Assembly (NCBI GenBank): GCA_002387325.1
Contig: DGIN01000097.1
Location: forward strand, 1-34,617
DNA: 34,617 bases
Origin: Bacteroidales bacterium UBA4621
GTDB taxonomy: Bacteria > Bacteroidota > Bacteroidia > Bacteroidales > Paludibacteraceae
Direction: 5' to 3'
A program made the translations under genes and the position numbers. Shown piece by piece: positions 22,931 through 31,510 of this stretch. Below the pieces are notes generated by a model. That model saw only the letters and a program-made list of their open reading frames with translations. It was not told the origin of the DNA and did not search any database. Within the stretch, counting starts at the first letter, position 1, and every line of letters begins with the position of its first letter.

Positions 22931-25900
22931 TTAGTGAAGCAATGTTTTGAGAATATATTGCCGGTCTGCGGCAGTAACCACGACTGTATAGATGCCTGTC
23001 TGCGGCACTGCTACATCTACGGTTGCCGTAGCCGCCTGTGCGGCGAAACATACCCGTCCGAGCATATCATAGACTTGCACCATAGCCTCAGCGGGCAGGT
23101 GGGCAATGGTGAGCAGTCCGTTGCGGGTTATCAGATAGGGTGCATCGCCTGCAACCGATGCGATAGCGGTCTCCACTTTGGGCGCACGGCGTATATCCAG
23201 CGTGTAGCCCGTTATTGCCCCGCTGCCTGTGGCGGAGAGGGTATAGTCGGCTTGGAGCAGATCCGCCACCACCTTGCCATTATAGAGCAGGCAGACCGAT
23301 TGTGCCTCGTTCACCCGGCTTACCGCACGGTTGAGCGACAGGGTATAATCGCCTTTGGCGGGTACATATATGCCGAGCGGGATAGCGTGGGCTTGTGCGT
23401 CGGGGAGGGCTTGGTATGCCATTTTGCCATAAGGCGCAACGGTGTATAGTTGCGGTTTGCTAGCGGCGGAGTACATCTTGGTCAGGTCGCGCCCGATCTC
23501 ATATTCGTTGGTGTGGCTGTTGCCCACCCACAGACCGGCATTGTCTGCCGTGCTGCCATTAGCGAGCGTCAGTTCCACCAGTATGTCCTGCTCCGTCTCC
23601 TGCAGGCGTTGCGGGGCAAGCAACAGGCGTTGCGTCTTGCTGTAGGTGAGCGGCAGGGTATTCGATTGTCTGTTAGTCGGGTCAACAGCCTGCACGAAAT
23701 AGGCGGTGAAGGGGCGCAGCGTTACGCCCTCTGCCAGCGACTGGGTGTAGGTGTTCTTGTTGCTGCCGTCGGGTATAGAGACATAGATATGATCTATATC
23801 CTGCTGTTCGCCTTGGCGGTCGGTACAGCCCATCTTCAGACCGGTGTTGTACAATCCCTCGCCCTCCGCGGCACCGAAGAGGGATATATACGGTGACCCG
23901 ACAAAGTTCCACCCGTGGTGGCGTTTGTCCGCCGTGAGGTTGTCCGCCCAGTTGGTAACGGTGGTCTGTTTGCTGTCCGCACTCTCGGTGTATGCACTCT
24001 CGGTGGCGGGCGGGAAATTGACCGATTTCATCAGCGGTTCGTCGGCAGCGGGTACAAACAGTCCGATGATATAGCCGGTATAGGCTTTCAGCAAGCCGTC
24101 CTCGGGCATCATTGTCCAGTACTTGGACACCTCACCATAGGTGGTCTCACTGTTGCCGTCGCTCTGGCGGCGTTGCCCGTCGTAGTACTTGATACCCCAG
24201 TCCATACCATAGACCCCGAGCGGCTGTCCGTTGAGTTGACCGATGTCGGCGATGTTGCAGTCGTAAGGCAGCGAGAACGGGTACCAGTAGCGTCCGTCAA
24301 TGCGCTTCACGTGGCTGACCTCTTTGACCGAGATAGCCGCATCGGCATCCGTGCCGTTATTGACAATAGCATAGGAGACACTGTCGTTGGTGGCAAACAT
24401 ACGCACTTTGTCGAGCGACATAGCCTGCCCCGCCGGGATAAGGAGACTGCTGCCGGTATAGACATACATATCGCGGAACTGCCGCTTGCCGCCCTCGGTG
24501 TGGGAGAGTTGCGCTTTGTCGCGAATGACCACATCGCAGGTTTTGCATATCTCGTCGGTCAGTTTGTCGCCGAAGAACGTGGCATTCTTGGTGTCGGCAT
24601 CCTGGTCGATGATAATGGGTACTTTCTCCTCGCGGGTAGCCAGAATGGTGCCGTTCTTCTTGAGTTGCAGGCGCAGGTTGGAGCAAGCCATGGTGTCGAG
24701 TTTCGGCACGGGGATGGTGTAGGTGCCGTCCTCATTGCGGTTGCCCTTTATCTCCAAATTGGCAACTGAGTCATAGGTGGTATAATAGTCGTTGTAGTTG
24801 AAATCAGCGACATACGCAAAGCCTTCGCAAGAGGATTTGCTCCCTTTATAATTACCTCCTGTATCGTTTGTCTTAGAAACTTGTCGTCCTAACCATTCTT
24901 CTTTTGTCAAAGTATTAAATGCTCCTCTGTTTTTTGTTACTGCATTCTTTCCTGACTTAACCGCATTGCTGCGTACAAGCAGGCACCTATTGGTAGATAG
25001 TTCTATTTCTTGTGTCGGGTCTTCTATATTCCATCCAGTACCACACCATACATCACCCTCATCTCCCCAACTTGGTTTTTCACAACTTCCTTGTAGTGGC
25101 TTAGTATCATCTTCTTCATCCAATGCCCCTATAATATCTATCAACTCTGTTCCCCTAAACAATCCGATACTGGCTTGTCCGCCAAAAATCATTGTATTGG
25201 TTTCCACCATTACAGAAGCATCCATTTTATCGCCAATACACTCCACAATGTTGACACCATTATTTCTTGAATAATCATACGATGTCCCCTTTGTCCATAT
25301 AATAATCTCTTCATTCGGAGCAATAAAACCCGTCTTCTTTTTTCCAAACGTACTTAAATTGGTAGTTGGCGAATACTGCGTTGCAGTCCAACTCGAAGTA
25401 CCGATCTTGATAGTCATATCTTTCAGAGACAATGTATCCTTTGTACCATTGTAAATTGCCACCAACTTAACACTTCCTGTTGCTTCATAATATTTGGAGA
25501 AGAACAAGTCGTCGGCGATGTTTTGGTTGCTAGTGCCGTGGGTATGTTGATTTTCGACCAAGATACTAACTTCGTCGGCACCGGTTATTTCGGTATTCAA
25601 GTCCACGATAACGGCTTCTTTCTCCCATTCGACGATGCTCACCTCGTTGGATTCCGTCCGGAAGTTGGCTATTGCCGAAGCACACGAACCGTCTGCCAGC
25701 ACTTGGTAATAGTAGTGCGTATTCTGCTCCAAGCCGACTATTTTGCAGGGAGAGGAAGCATTCTCCTCGGTTTTGACAAGCGTTGCGCCTTGTTCGTCGG
25801 CATAGATACGGACGGTAGCCGTTGCCGCTGTGGCACGCCATGTGATAGTGGCGGTATTAGCGGTTGCCGATACCCATAGGTCGACCGGCACATCATCGCA

Positions 25901-28900
25901 CGTGGTAGTGGTGAAAGTCTCACTGTCAGATGCCGAGCAGTTGGTTTCCCCGCTTGCCACCTTGACGCGGACATAGAGGGTGTACTTGGTATTGGCTGTC
26001 AGTCCGTCGAGCGTCCATTTCACTTCGGTGGCTGTAGCGGTGATGCCGGCACAATCGTTCCATGTAACCTCATTGTCCATACTATATTCGTAACCGGTAG
26101 CCCCTTCTATAGCCAACCAACGCAGGGTAACAGCCGACGATTTCAGGGCAAACACATCCATCGCCGGTGCGTCATAGCGCACACAGGTCTTCTCTACAGG
26201 CAGTAGGCGCAACTGTCCCGTTTGCTTGTAGTTGCCTATCTTGCCTTGGGTAGCATCGTAGGAGAGATAGCGTCCGCTCTCTGCAGCCTGCAGGCGCACG
26301 AAGTAGTTGCTGAAATCGCTACTGCGCAGTTCCCATGACTGGGCTTGTTCGCTGTTGTTGGAGGACAACCATATATTGGTAGTGCCTTGGGCTGTAGAGC
26401 CTTGCAAGTACAGACCATTGGCGTTCTTCAGGCGTATGCCCGTAGCCGCTGTGTTCTTGGTACTGCGGTCGGCTGCGCTATAGACAGCGGTCTTGGGTGC
26501 TTCGGTAGCCTTGGTCGGATGGGTCTCATTGTCCACGCTGATAGAGTAGGGGGCTTTGAGCGAGGAAGAAGAGCCTGTACCCAAGTCGCTCGGCAGTGCC
26601 ACCCAACCGTCTGTGGTCTTGGCTGCCACTACGAACTCCGCAGGCAGAGAGTGCCCACGCACCGTGATAGTATCCGTGGCATAAGTCGTTGTGCCGCCGG
26701 TCTTATACACGCGCAGCGCAATCTTGCCCTCTTCGATGATGTTGTCCGCCGACGGGGTATAGACTACCACCAAGTTGGCACTGTATGTACTGTTGCTATA
26801 GCCGGTTGCGAGTGTTACCGTCTTGCTACCGCTGCCATTGGTGCCCGATGTCTTGAGCGTAAAACCGTCGGTAAGGGCTGTAGCGGCAATGGTTACATTG
26901 GCTCCGTCGGCATTCTTGTCCAGATTTTGTGCTGCGATAGCAAGTGATGTTACCGCTTCCACCCAAATACCCTTTGCCGATGTTACTGCTATATCCCCTG
27001 TACCCGTGATACGCGGTCCGCACGCCGGCGAGGTGGTGTATTCTGAAACAAACACCGGTACATAGAACTGCAACGCGGCTCCCATGGCATCAGTCGAGAA
27101 ATTATTATATTCCGGAGCATATATTGCATAGTAACTAGGATAAGTGGTATTTTGCAGGCTATATCCATTTGCAAACGAGGCTATGCTCCAACTATCCTTT
27201 GTGGATGTAACTGTGAGATTATAGTGGGTTGAAGATTCTGTTATATTTAAGTATTCGTCATTTTGCAGAAAAGAATACTTGTCTCCATCCTTTTTGACTT
27301 CCCATATTAACGCAGCATTTGTTACATCATTAATCAAATCATTGTTTATTGTAACAGAGGTTGCCGTAAGATAATACTTCTGGTATGTCGTGGAATTGAG
27401 GGCTTTCTCTTCCTCCTGTACCACAATTACCACTTTTTGTCCATCAGTCAAATCTGCCGGTTTACCTTTTCTAAACTGTGTCTTCGATGCGGTTTTTCCC
27501 GTGTACTTGTACACCGCATAGAGGGTGGTGTTGGCATTGGGCATGGTATATGGGAAAGAGACCTTGGTGTAGGTAGTGCTGCCTTCTGCCACCTCGGCGG
27601 TTGCCCAGCCGTCAAAGACATAATTGATAGGGTCGGTGCATACGCCTGTCGGGTCTGCGGGTTGCGGTACCTCTGCGCCTGCATAGTAGTTGCCTGCCGT
27701 ACTCTTGCTACCGCGGTCATTGAGCGTGAGCGTGTATTTGGCGGGCGCAATGGTAATGGTCTTGCTGTCTGTTCCGCCACAATAGGTTGTGCCACCGGTG
27801 GTGGTGTATGATTGCGAGGCGGTCAGCGTGTATGTACCCTCTTGGGTGAATGTGATGGTGGTGCCGCTCAATGTTGCACCTGTAGTGGGTGTAACAGCGT
27901 ATGCAACTGCTGTACCATTACCCCCTGTGGTGTTAAAGGTTACTACAGCGTTGCCGTCTTGACCTAAGTTGGCTGTCTCCTGCGACAGGGTCAGTGCCAA
28001 TGCTTCTGCAGGGGCGGTGCAATCTACACATTCGGTGATATAATCGGTGTAGGAAATGCCTGCTGAGTAATGGAACAAATATACAGGACTTTGCCCTGAA
28101 CTATAACATGAAAAAATTGTATTGCTACTATTATATCTCAACAAATTCCGTGTATTGTCTCCTTGTGCCTCTATTGTAGCAGCGTTATTGCTAAAAGTGA
28201 TACTCCATTTGCCGTTGTCATTATTAATGGTTTGCACTCTCAAATAATTCTTTAATGACGATGCGGCGTATAAATACCCTGTGCCATCATAGAGTGTCCA
28301 CATATCTTTTGCGCCACCTAATGTGAGTTTTGCCAAAGCGGTGCTGCTCCAATCAACAGCCGCACGATTATTTTCATTTTGACCGCCTAACACCTTACCA
28401 TTATTTGCGGTAGAGGAAGAACCTATCGCATATATCTCGCCTGCAACCAAATCCTTTTCACTTGTTACGAGTTTCCACCCACCTGCTCCACTGCCACTTT
28501 TCGTTGCAAATACGGCATAGTAGGTGGTGTTGCCTGTGGGTATGGTGTTGGCAGTAATGAATTCGGGCTTATCGTTGGTAGGTGTTGCACCGATATTGGT
28601 AATACTCCAACCTACAAACACTTTGTCCGAACAGCCGCTTGGTGCGGACGGGTCTGCAGGCAATGTACCAATCGCATCCCCCTCTGTAACTTGTGTGGTG
28701 GTAGCATTGCCATTGGCAGACCAAGTGATGGTGTATTTGGGCGGGGCAGCAGTGGTGAAGTCGCCTGATTGGCTGTCTTCGCTGTCGCAGTAGGTAGCCC
28801 CGTCGCCTATGGCTTTCACTGCCCAGATATAGCCCGTTTGGGGTGTGAGGTTAGTGAGTGTATAGGTAGTACCGGTGGCGGTTGCCTGCTTTGTTCCGGG

Positions 28901-29767
28901 GTTCTCTGCATCGCCATACGTGATTTTGTATTCTGTAGCGTTGGGAACTGCCGTCCACGACAGGTCTGCAGTGGTAGCCGTGATATTGGATGTGTTCAGT
29001 CCTGTAGGTGTTGCTAATGACGTGGTACAAGGTACAACGGTGATAGTGAATGACGTTGTGGCTTCGCAGTAGGTCGCGTCTGCCGCCATAGTAGCATTGA
29101 TAGTGTAGGTGCCGGCTGTTTCTGCATAGAAAGTATTTCCCTCTATAATTACCTTTTCATCATCGCAAGCGTACGTAATTGCGCCAGTGGAACCGCCTTT
29201 GTTAATAGTAAGGTTGGTGGACATATCATACAAATTGGCGGCTTCAGACAGCGAAATAGTCTTGTCCTCTATCGTAAATGTCGGAGTGGCGCAGGGTGCA
29301 GCCGTCTCGTAAGTAATGACTATCGAAGAGAAATAACATGCACCGCTTACTTTTAATTGAAAATAGGTATCTCCGCTATTTTTAACATTTATGGTTGATG
29401 TGGTTGTTCCTGTTCCAGCCGAAGTGGTAGGCTTGGAGGTTGTTCCTGTTGTAATAGTGTATGTTTTCCCACTTTTGGCAACATTTACAGTAATACTTTT
29501 CAAACCGGGAATGGGTGTCGTATTGTATAAGATGCCACTTCCTTTGCTACTATTCATTTGGATACAGTCTTTGTTGTTAGCACTTCCTTTATACCCTTGG
29601 TCTATAGTAAAGTCAAAGTTTTCTATAGTGGCAGTCTTTGATGCATAAGTGGTGGTCAAATCAAAACTGCTATAAGTCAAAGTAATAGTCTTGGTTTCTG
29701 CCCAAGCATTCATACTCCCTACAGCGAGCAGGGTAAGGATGGTGAGAAGTAGTCTAAATTGTTTCAT
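22931..29767 (-). CDS. Giant multidomain T9SS-exported surface/secreted protein
   Basis: A 2278-residue protein with a Sec signal peptide (1-23). In order: a beta-rich module (24-155); Ig-like region; fibronectin III domain (about 260-340); InlB-type B repeat (about 343-425, KYTITWSANGN...FVGWS); a module starting WKLVTSEKDLVAGEIYAI (about 429-570); second B repeat (about 677-765); a second module of the same kind (PADLTDGQKVVIV, about 771-905); further beta domains including Fn3 repeats (about 1200-1375); a lamin-tail-like domain (about 1395-1640); and a C-terminal T9SS type A sorting domain (about 2206-2278; VQVYDMLGRV, GIYTVVV, end YILKTLLH). No catalytic motif is seen, so it is probably an adhesin or matrix protein. 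GC is mosaic: the named modules and lamin-tail-like block are AT-rich, the Fn3/B-repeat blocks GC-rich. Confidence 0.85.
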   Translation of the reverse strand: MKQFRLLLTILTLLAVGSMNAWAETKTITLTYSSFDLTTTYASKTATIENFDFTIDQGYKGSANNKDCIQMNSSKGSGILYNTTPIPGLKSITVNVAKSGKTYTITTGTTSKPTTSAGTGTTTSTINVKNSGDTYFQLKVSGACYFSSIVITYETAAPCATPTFTIEDKTISLSEAANLYDMSTNLTINKGGSTGAITYACDDEKVIIEGNTFYAETAGTYTINATMAADATYCEATTSFTITVVPCTTSLATPTGLNTSNITATTADLSWTAVPNATEYKITYGDAENPGTKQATATGTTYTLTNLTPQTGYIWAVKAIGDGATYCDSEDSQSGDFTTAAPPKYTITWSANGNATTTQVTEGDAIGTLPADPSAPSGCSDKVFVGWSITNIGATPTNDKPEFITANTIPTGNTTYYAVFATKSGSGAGGWKLVTSEKDLVAGEIYAIGSSSTANNGKVLGGQNENNRAAVDWSSTALAKLTLGGAKDMWTLYDGTGYLYAASSLKNYLRVQTINNDNGKWSITFSNNAATIEAQGDNTRNLLRYNSSNTIFSCYSSGQSPVYLFHYSAGISYTDYITECVDCTAPAEALALTLSQETANLGQDGNAVVTFNTTGGNGTAVAYAVTPTTGATLSGTTITFTQEGTYTLTASQSYTTTGGTTYCGGTDSKTITIAPAKYTLTLNDRGSKSTAGNYYAGAEVPQPADPTGVCTDPINYVFDGWATAEVAEGSTTYTKVSFPYTMPNANTTLYAVYKYTGKTASKTQFRKGKPADLTDGQKVVIVVQEEEKALNSTTYQKYYLTATSVTINNDLINDVTNAALIWEVKKDGDKYSFLQNDEYLNITESSTHYNLTVTSTKDSWSIASFANGYSLQNTTYPSYYAIYAPEYNNFSTDAMGAALQFYVPVFVSEYTTSPACGPRITGTGDIAVTSAKGIWVEAVTSLAIAAQNLDKNADGANVTIAATALTDGFTLKTSGTNGSGSKTVTLATGYSNSTYSANLVVVYTPSADNIIEEGKIALRVYKTGGTTTYATDTITVRGHSLPAEFVVAAKTTDGWVALPSDLGTGSSSSLKAPYSISVDNETHPTKATEAPKTAVYSAADRSTKNTAATGIRLKNANGLYLQGSTAQGTTNIWLSSNNSEQAQSWELRSSDFSNYFVRLQAAESGRYLSYDATQGKIGNYKQTGQLRLLPVEKTCVRYDAPAMDVFALKSSAVTLRWLAIEGATGYEYSMDNEVTWNDCAGITATATEVKWTLDGLTANTKYTLYVRVKVASGETNCSASDSETFTTTTCDDVPVDLWVSATANTATITWRATAATATVRIYADEQGATLVKTEENASSPCKIVGLEQNTHYYYQVLADGSCASAIANFRTESNEVSIVEWEKEAVIVDLNTEITGADEVSILVENQHTHGTSNQNIADDLFFSKYYEATGSVKLVAIYNGTKDTLSLKDMTIKIGTSSWTATQYSPTTNLSTFGKKKTGFIAPNEEIIIWTKGTSYDYSRNNGVNIVECIGDKMDASVMVETNTMIFGGQASIGLFRGTELIDIIGALDEEDDTKPLQGSCEKPSWGDEGDVWCGTGWNIEDPTQEIELSTNRCLLVRSNAVKSGKNAVTKNRGAFNTLTKEEWLGRQVSKTNDTGGNYKGSKSSCEGFAYVADFNYNDYYTTYDSVANLEIKGNRNEDGTYTIPVPKLDTMACSNLRLQLKKNGTILATREEKVPIIIDQDADTKNATFFGDKLTDEICKTCDVVIRDKAQLSHTEGGKRQFRDMYVYTGSSLLIPAGQAMSLDKVRMFATNDSVSYAIVNNGTDADAAISVKEVSHVKRIDGRYWYPFSLPYDCNIADIGQLNGQPLGVYGMDWGIKYYDGQRRQSDGNSETTYGEVSKYWTMMPEDGLLKAYTGYIIGLFVPAADEPLMKSVNFPPATESAYTESADSKQTTVTNWADNLTADKRHHGWNFVGSPYISLFGAAEGEGLYNTGLKMGCTDRQGEQQDIDHIYVSIPDGSNKNTYTQSLAEGVTLRPFTAYFVQAVDPTNRQSNTLPLTYSKTQRLLLAPQRLQETEQDILVELTLANGSTADNAGLWVGNSHTNEYEIGRDLTKMYSAASKPQLYTVAPYGKMAYQALPDAQAHAIPLGIYVPAKGDYTLSLNRAVSRVNEAQSVCLLYNGKVVADLLQADYTLSATGSGAITGYTLDIRRAPKVETAIASVAGDAPYLITRNGLLTIAHLPAEAMVQVYDMLGRVCFAAQAATATVDVAVPQTGIYTVVVTAADRQYILKTLLH

Positions 29768-29853
29768 TATATAGAAAGTTAGAAATTACAACACAATATA
29801 TGAGATAGCAAAAAGTGCTTTTTGTTAAGATTTAGGAAACAGGAAAGGTGGCA

Positions 29854-29861
29854 CAAAGGTA
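29854..29861 (-). promoter_or_regulatory. -7 box of the giant T9SS cargo gene
   Basis: On the minus strand this is TACCTTTG, a full match to TAnnTTTG, 86 bp before the ATG. The -33 region and the spacer are occupied by an 11-bp tandem repeat (29866-29898) and lack a TTTG box at normal spacing. Confidence 0.7.
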
Positions 29862-29865
29862 GCCT

Positions 29866-29898
29866 ATCCTATGCGCATCCTATGCGCATCCTATGCTG
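29866..29898 (-). repeat. 11-bp tandem repeat, 3 units, within a promoter
   Basis: ATCCTATGCGC twice, then ATCCTATGCTG. It begins four bases upstream (in the gene's sense) of the -7 box, so any change in unit number would alter promoter geometry. Confidence 0.85.
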
Positions 29899-29961
29899 TT
29901 TGGAACGAAATGGAAAAATGTACGATTGTTAAGATTCTGCATATTCTTTCTACTTAAACAG

Positions 29962-30034
29962 GAACGTTAATTATCGTGTAATTAGACGTTAATTTTTGAG
30001 AGGAACATATAATTATCCATCAATTGACCATTAA
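29962..30034 (+). repeat. TTAAT module, long copy 1
   Basis: Starts GAACGTTAATTATCGTGT and includes AGACGTTAATTTTTGAGAGG and AACATATAAT. It is a near-identical direct repeat of 30134-30207, offset 172 bp. A diverged third copy lies at about 6878-6909. Confidence 0.75.
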
Positions 30035-30133
30035 TACTCTTTCTCCATTAATGCCCATTAAAACATCATCGGGTATCATACTCCGTTAATTACCGTTAAT
30101 TTATCGTTAATGCGAGGTGTGGTTCGTTTTTAA

Positions 30134-30207
30134 GAACGTTAATTATCGTGTGATTAGACGTTAATTTTTTGAGAGAACATATAATGAGCCATTAATTTGA
30201 CCATTAA
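30134..30207 (+). repeat. TTAAT module, long copy 2
   Basis: Same start GAACGTTAATTATCGTGT and same AACATATAAT block as copy 1, with a few substitutions and a one-base length change in the T-run. Between the copies is CCGTTAATTACCGTTAAT (about 30084), the module also found before the DUF975 gene. Confidence 0.75.
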
Positions 30208-30240
30208 TTTTGTTCATTTCTTCCCTTCGGCTGCACTACA

Positions 30241-30477
30241 TAAAAAGAAAAAGAATTTCAGACACGAGGTCGGAAATCCTTATAACGAAAGCGAATACAC
30301 CCTACGAAAAGCCGGCATACGCATAGCCGACAACGCAACCGCTGTGTTGGCAGCGAACATACGACAGGCAGCCGCATAGAAAAACGTTGTGCGGGCAGAG
30401 CGCACTATGTAAGCGAGGTATATCATATAGTGGGATATTTGCAGGGAGGGGCAATGCAACAATCATCATCACATTCT
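30241..30477 (-). ncRNA. Candidate independent non-coding RNA, about 237 nt
   Basis: Three signals line up on the minus strand. First, a -7 box TACTTTTG (30484-30491) within the 13-mer AGCAGTACTTTTG, which is identical to the sequence at the tRNA-Gln promoter. Second, about 237 bases rich in GC hairpins (for example GTGCG-CTCTGC-CGCAC and CGCTG-CCAACA-CAGCG) without a convincing reading frame. Third, an intrinsic terminator: stem 30255-30263/30269-30277 with one mismatch, then TCTTTTTCTTTTT. GC content stands out from the AT-rich surroundings. I could not assign it to a known RNA family: no tmRNA, RNase P or SRP hallmark was recognised, and a long 6S-like rod was not obvious. Confidence 0.55.
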
Positions 30478-30483
30478 TGGGTA

Positions 30484-30515
30484 CAAAAGTACTGCTATTT
30501 CAAAAAACTCACAAT
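30484..30515 (-). promoter_or_regulatory. Promoter of the candidate non-coding RNA
   Basis: Minus-strand TACTTTTG (30484-30491) with ATTG (30512-30515) 20 bp upstream, close to the TTTG-20-TAnnTTTG consensus. The -7 box plus five upstream bases are the same as at the tRNA-Gln promoter (34131-34143). Confidence 0.6.
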
Positions 30516-30751
30516 AGCATATAGATAAATTAACAGAAAATTAACAATCATTTTAAGCACCGATCATGTATATACAGCCGATATACCTATCAACATATAA
30601 TTATCATTCATCAGACGTTAATTGTTTTTGTAAGCATCTTACTTCCTTTGCGGCAAATCGTGGCGCGTGCGACAGGGTTCCCGCAAGCAATGCGCAGTGG
30701 GATGCAGGCTACGCACACAATGGTATTGTGCGCCACTATATGCCGAGCGCA

Positions 30752-31411
30752 TCAGTTATTTTTATCTGCGGATTTATGCTCTTTTGCATAGCAGCGGCAG
30801 TAAGGGGCAAGCCCGCAGCGGTTGCAATGCGGGGTGCGGGCTTGGCAGACATAACGCCCGTGGAGCAGCAGCCAGTGGTGCGCCTTGGGGATGACGGCGG
30901 CGGGGATATATTTGGTGAGTTGTTTCTCTGTTTGCAGGGGCGACTTGCTGCCGGTGGTCAGTCCGAGCCGCTCCGAGACACGGAAGATATGGGTATCGAC
31001 CGCCATAGTGGGTTGGTTCCAAATCACGGCACAGACCACATTCGCCGTCTTGCGCCCCACGCCGGGAAGGGTCTGCAGGTCGTCGATGTTATCGGGTACC
31101 TGCCCGCCATAGACACTGCAGAGACGCTGCGCCGTAGCCACCAGATGGGCGGCTTTGGCATTGGGGTAACTGACGGAACGGACATATTCCAATATATCCT
31201 CCGCCGATGCTTGCGCCATCGCCTCCGGAGTCGGATAGGCGGCAAAGAGGGCGGGCGTAACCATATTCACCCGCTTATCGGTACACTGCGCAGAGAGCAT
31301 CACCGCCACAAGCAACTGAAAGGAATTGTCGTAGCGGAGTTCCGATTCAGCCACGGGCATATTATTCGCAAACCACGACAAGATATGTGCGAAACGGTCT
31401 TTGGTTGTCAT
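30752..31411 (-). CDS. nth: Endonuclease III (DNA glycosylase/AP lyase)
   Basis: A 219-residue base-excision repair enzyme that removes oxidised pyrimidines and cuts at abasic sites. The helix-hairpin-helix LPGVGRKTANVV supplies catalytic Lys121, and Asp139 lies in AVDTHIFR. The [4Fe-4S] loop has Cys189, 196, 199 and 205 with the canonical C-x6-C-x2-C-x5-C spacing. N-terminal LLVAVMLSAQCTDKRVN is typical. Length is normal for the family. It lies 99 bp downstream of the DUF4924 gene, with TTAAT-type repeats in that spacer, so operon membership is uncertain. Confidence 0.96.
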   Translation of the reverse strand: MTTKDRFAHILSWFANNMPVAESELRYDNSFQLLVAVMLSAQCTDKRVNMVTPALFAAYPTPEAMAQASAEDILEYVRSVSYPNAKAAHLVATAQRLCSVYGGQVPDNIDDLQTLPGVGRKTANVVCAVIWNQPTMAVDTHIFRVSERLGLTTGSKSPLQTEKQLTKYIPAAVIPKAHHWLLLHGRYVCQARTPHCNRCGLAPYCRCYAKEHKSADKNN

Positions 31412-31414
31412 AGG

Positions 31415-31508
31415 TTGCCTCCGTTAAAGTTTTCTCCATTAATGCCCATCAAAGTTCCATCAAAGCACTATCGGAAATGATTCTCCGTTAATTGATCGTT
31501 AATTATTT
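31415..31508. repeat. TTAAT-type modules between nth and the DUF4924 gene
   Basis: The spacer contains CTCCATTAATGCCCATCAAA and TCTCCGTTAATTGATCGTTA, clear relatives of the modules at 1345-1376 and 30040-30105. No gene or terminator is visible in it. Confidence 0.6.
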
Positions 31509-31510
31509 TC

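Larger units (their letters stand above)
29768..30751. other. 984-bp spacer without protein-coding gene
   Basis: Contains the promoter of the giant gene, an 11-bp array, two long copies of an AT-rich TTAAT module (29962-30034 and 30134-30207), more TTAAT motifs between them, and a candidate non-coding RNA gene (30241-30477) with its promoter. The stretch 30515-30751 next to nth shows nothing I can name. Confidence 0.7.

Noticed and set aside
22934..24769. Long + strand open frames under the giant gene
   Set aside because: They mirror the codon structure of the minus-strand protein, which has clear domains, a signal peptide and a sorting signal. No promoter or family similarity supports the antisense frames.
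30197..30379. 60-codon + strand frame in the spacer before nth
   Set aside because: It overlaps the RNA candidate and its terminator on the other strand, begins within AT-rich repeats and lacks a promoter, signal peptide or recognisable family.
30241..30477. Identification of the RNA candidate as 6S, tmRNA, RNase P or SRP RNA
   Set aside because: No hallmark sequence of tmRNA, RNase P or SRP RNA was recognised, and the long rod with central bulge expected of 6S RNA could not be drawn convincingly by hand. The family is left open.
30566..31480. 304-codon open frame on the + strand over nth
   Set aside because: It is antisense to nth, which has all catalytic and Fe-S residues; the translated product has no recognisable domain and its frame is opened by the GC-rich codons of nth.
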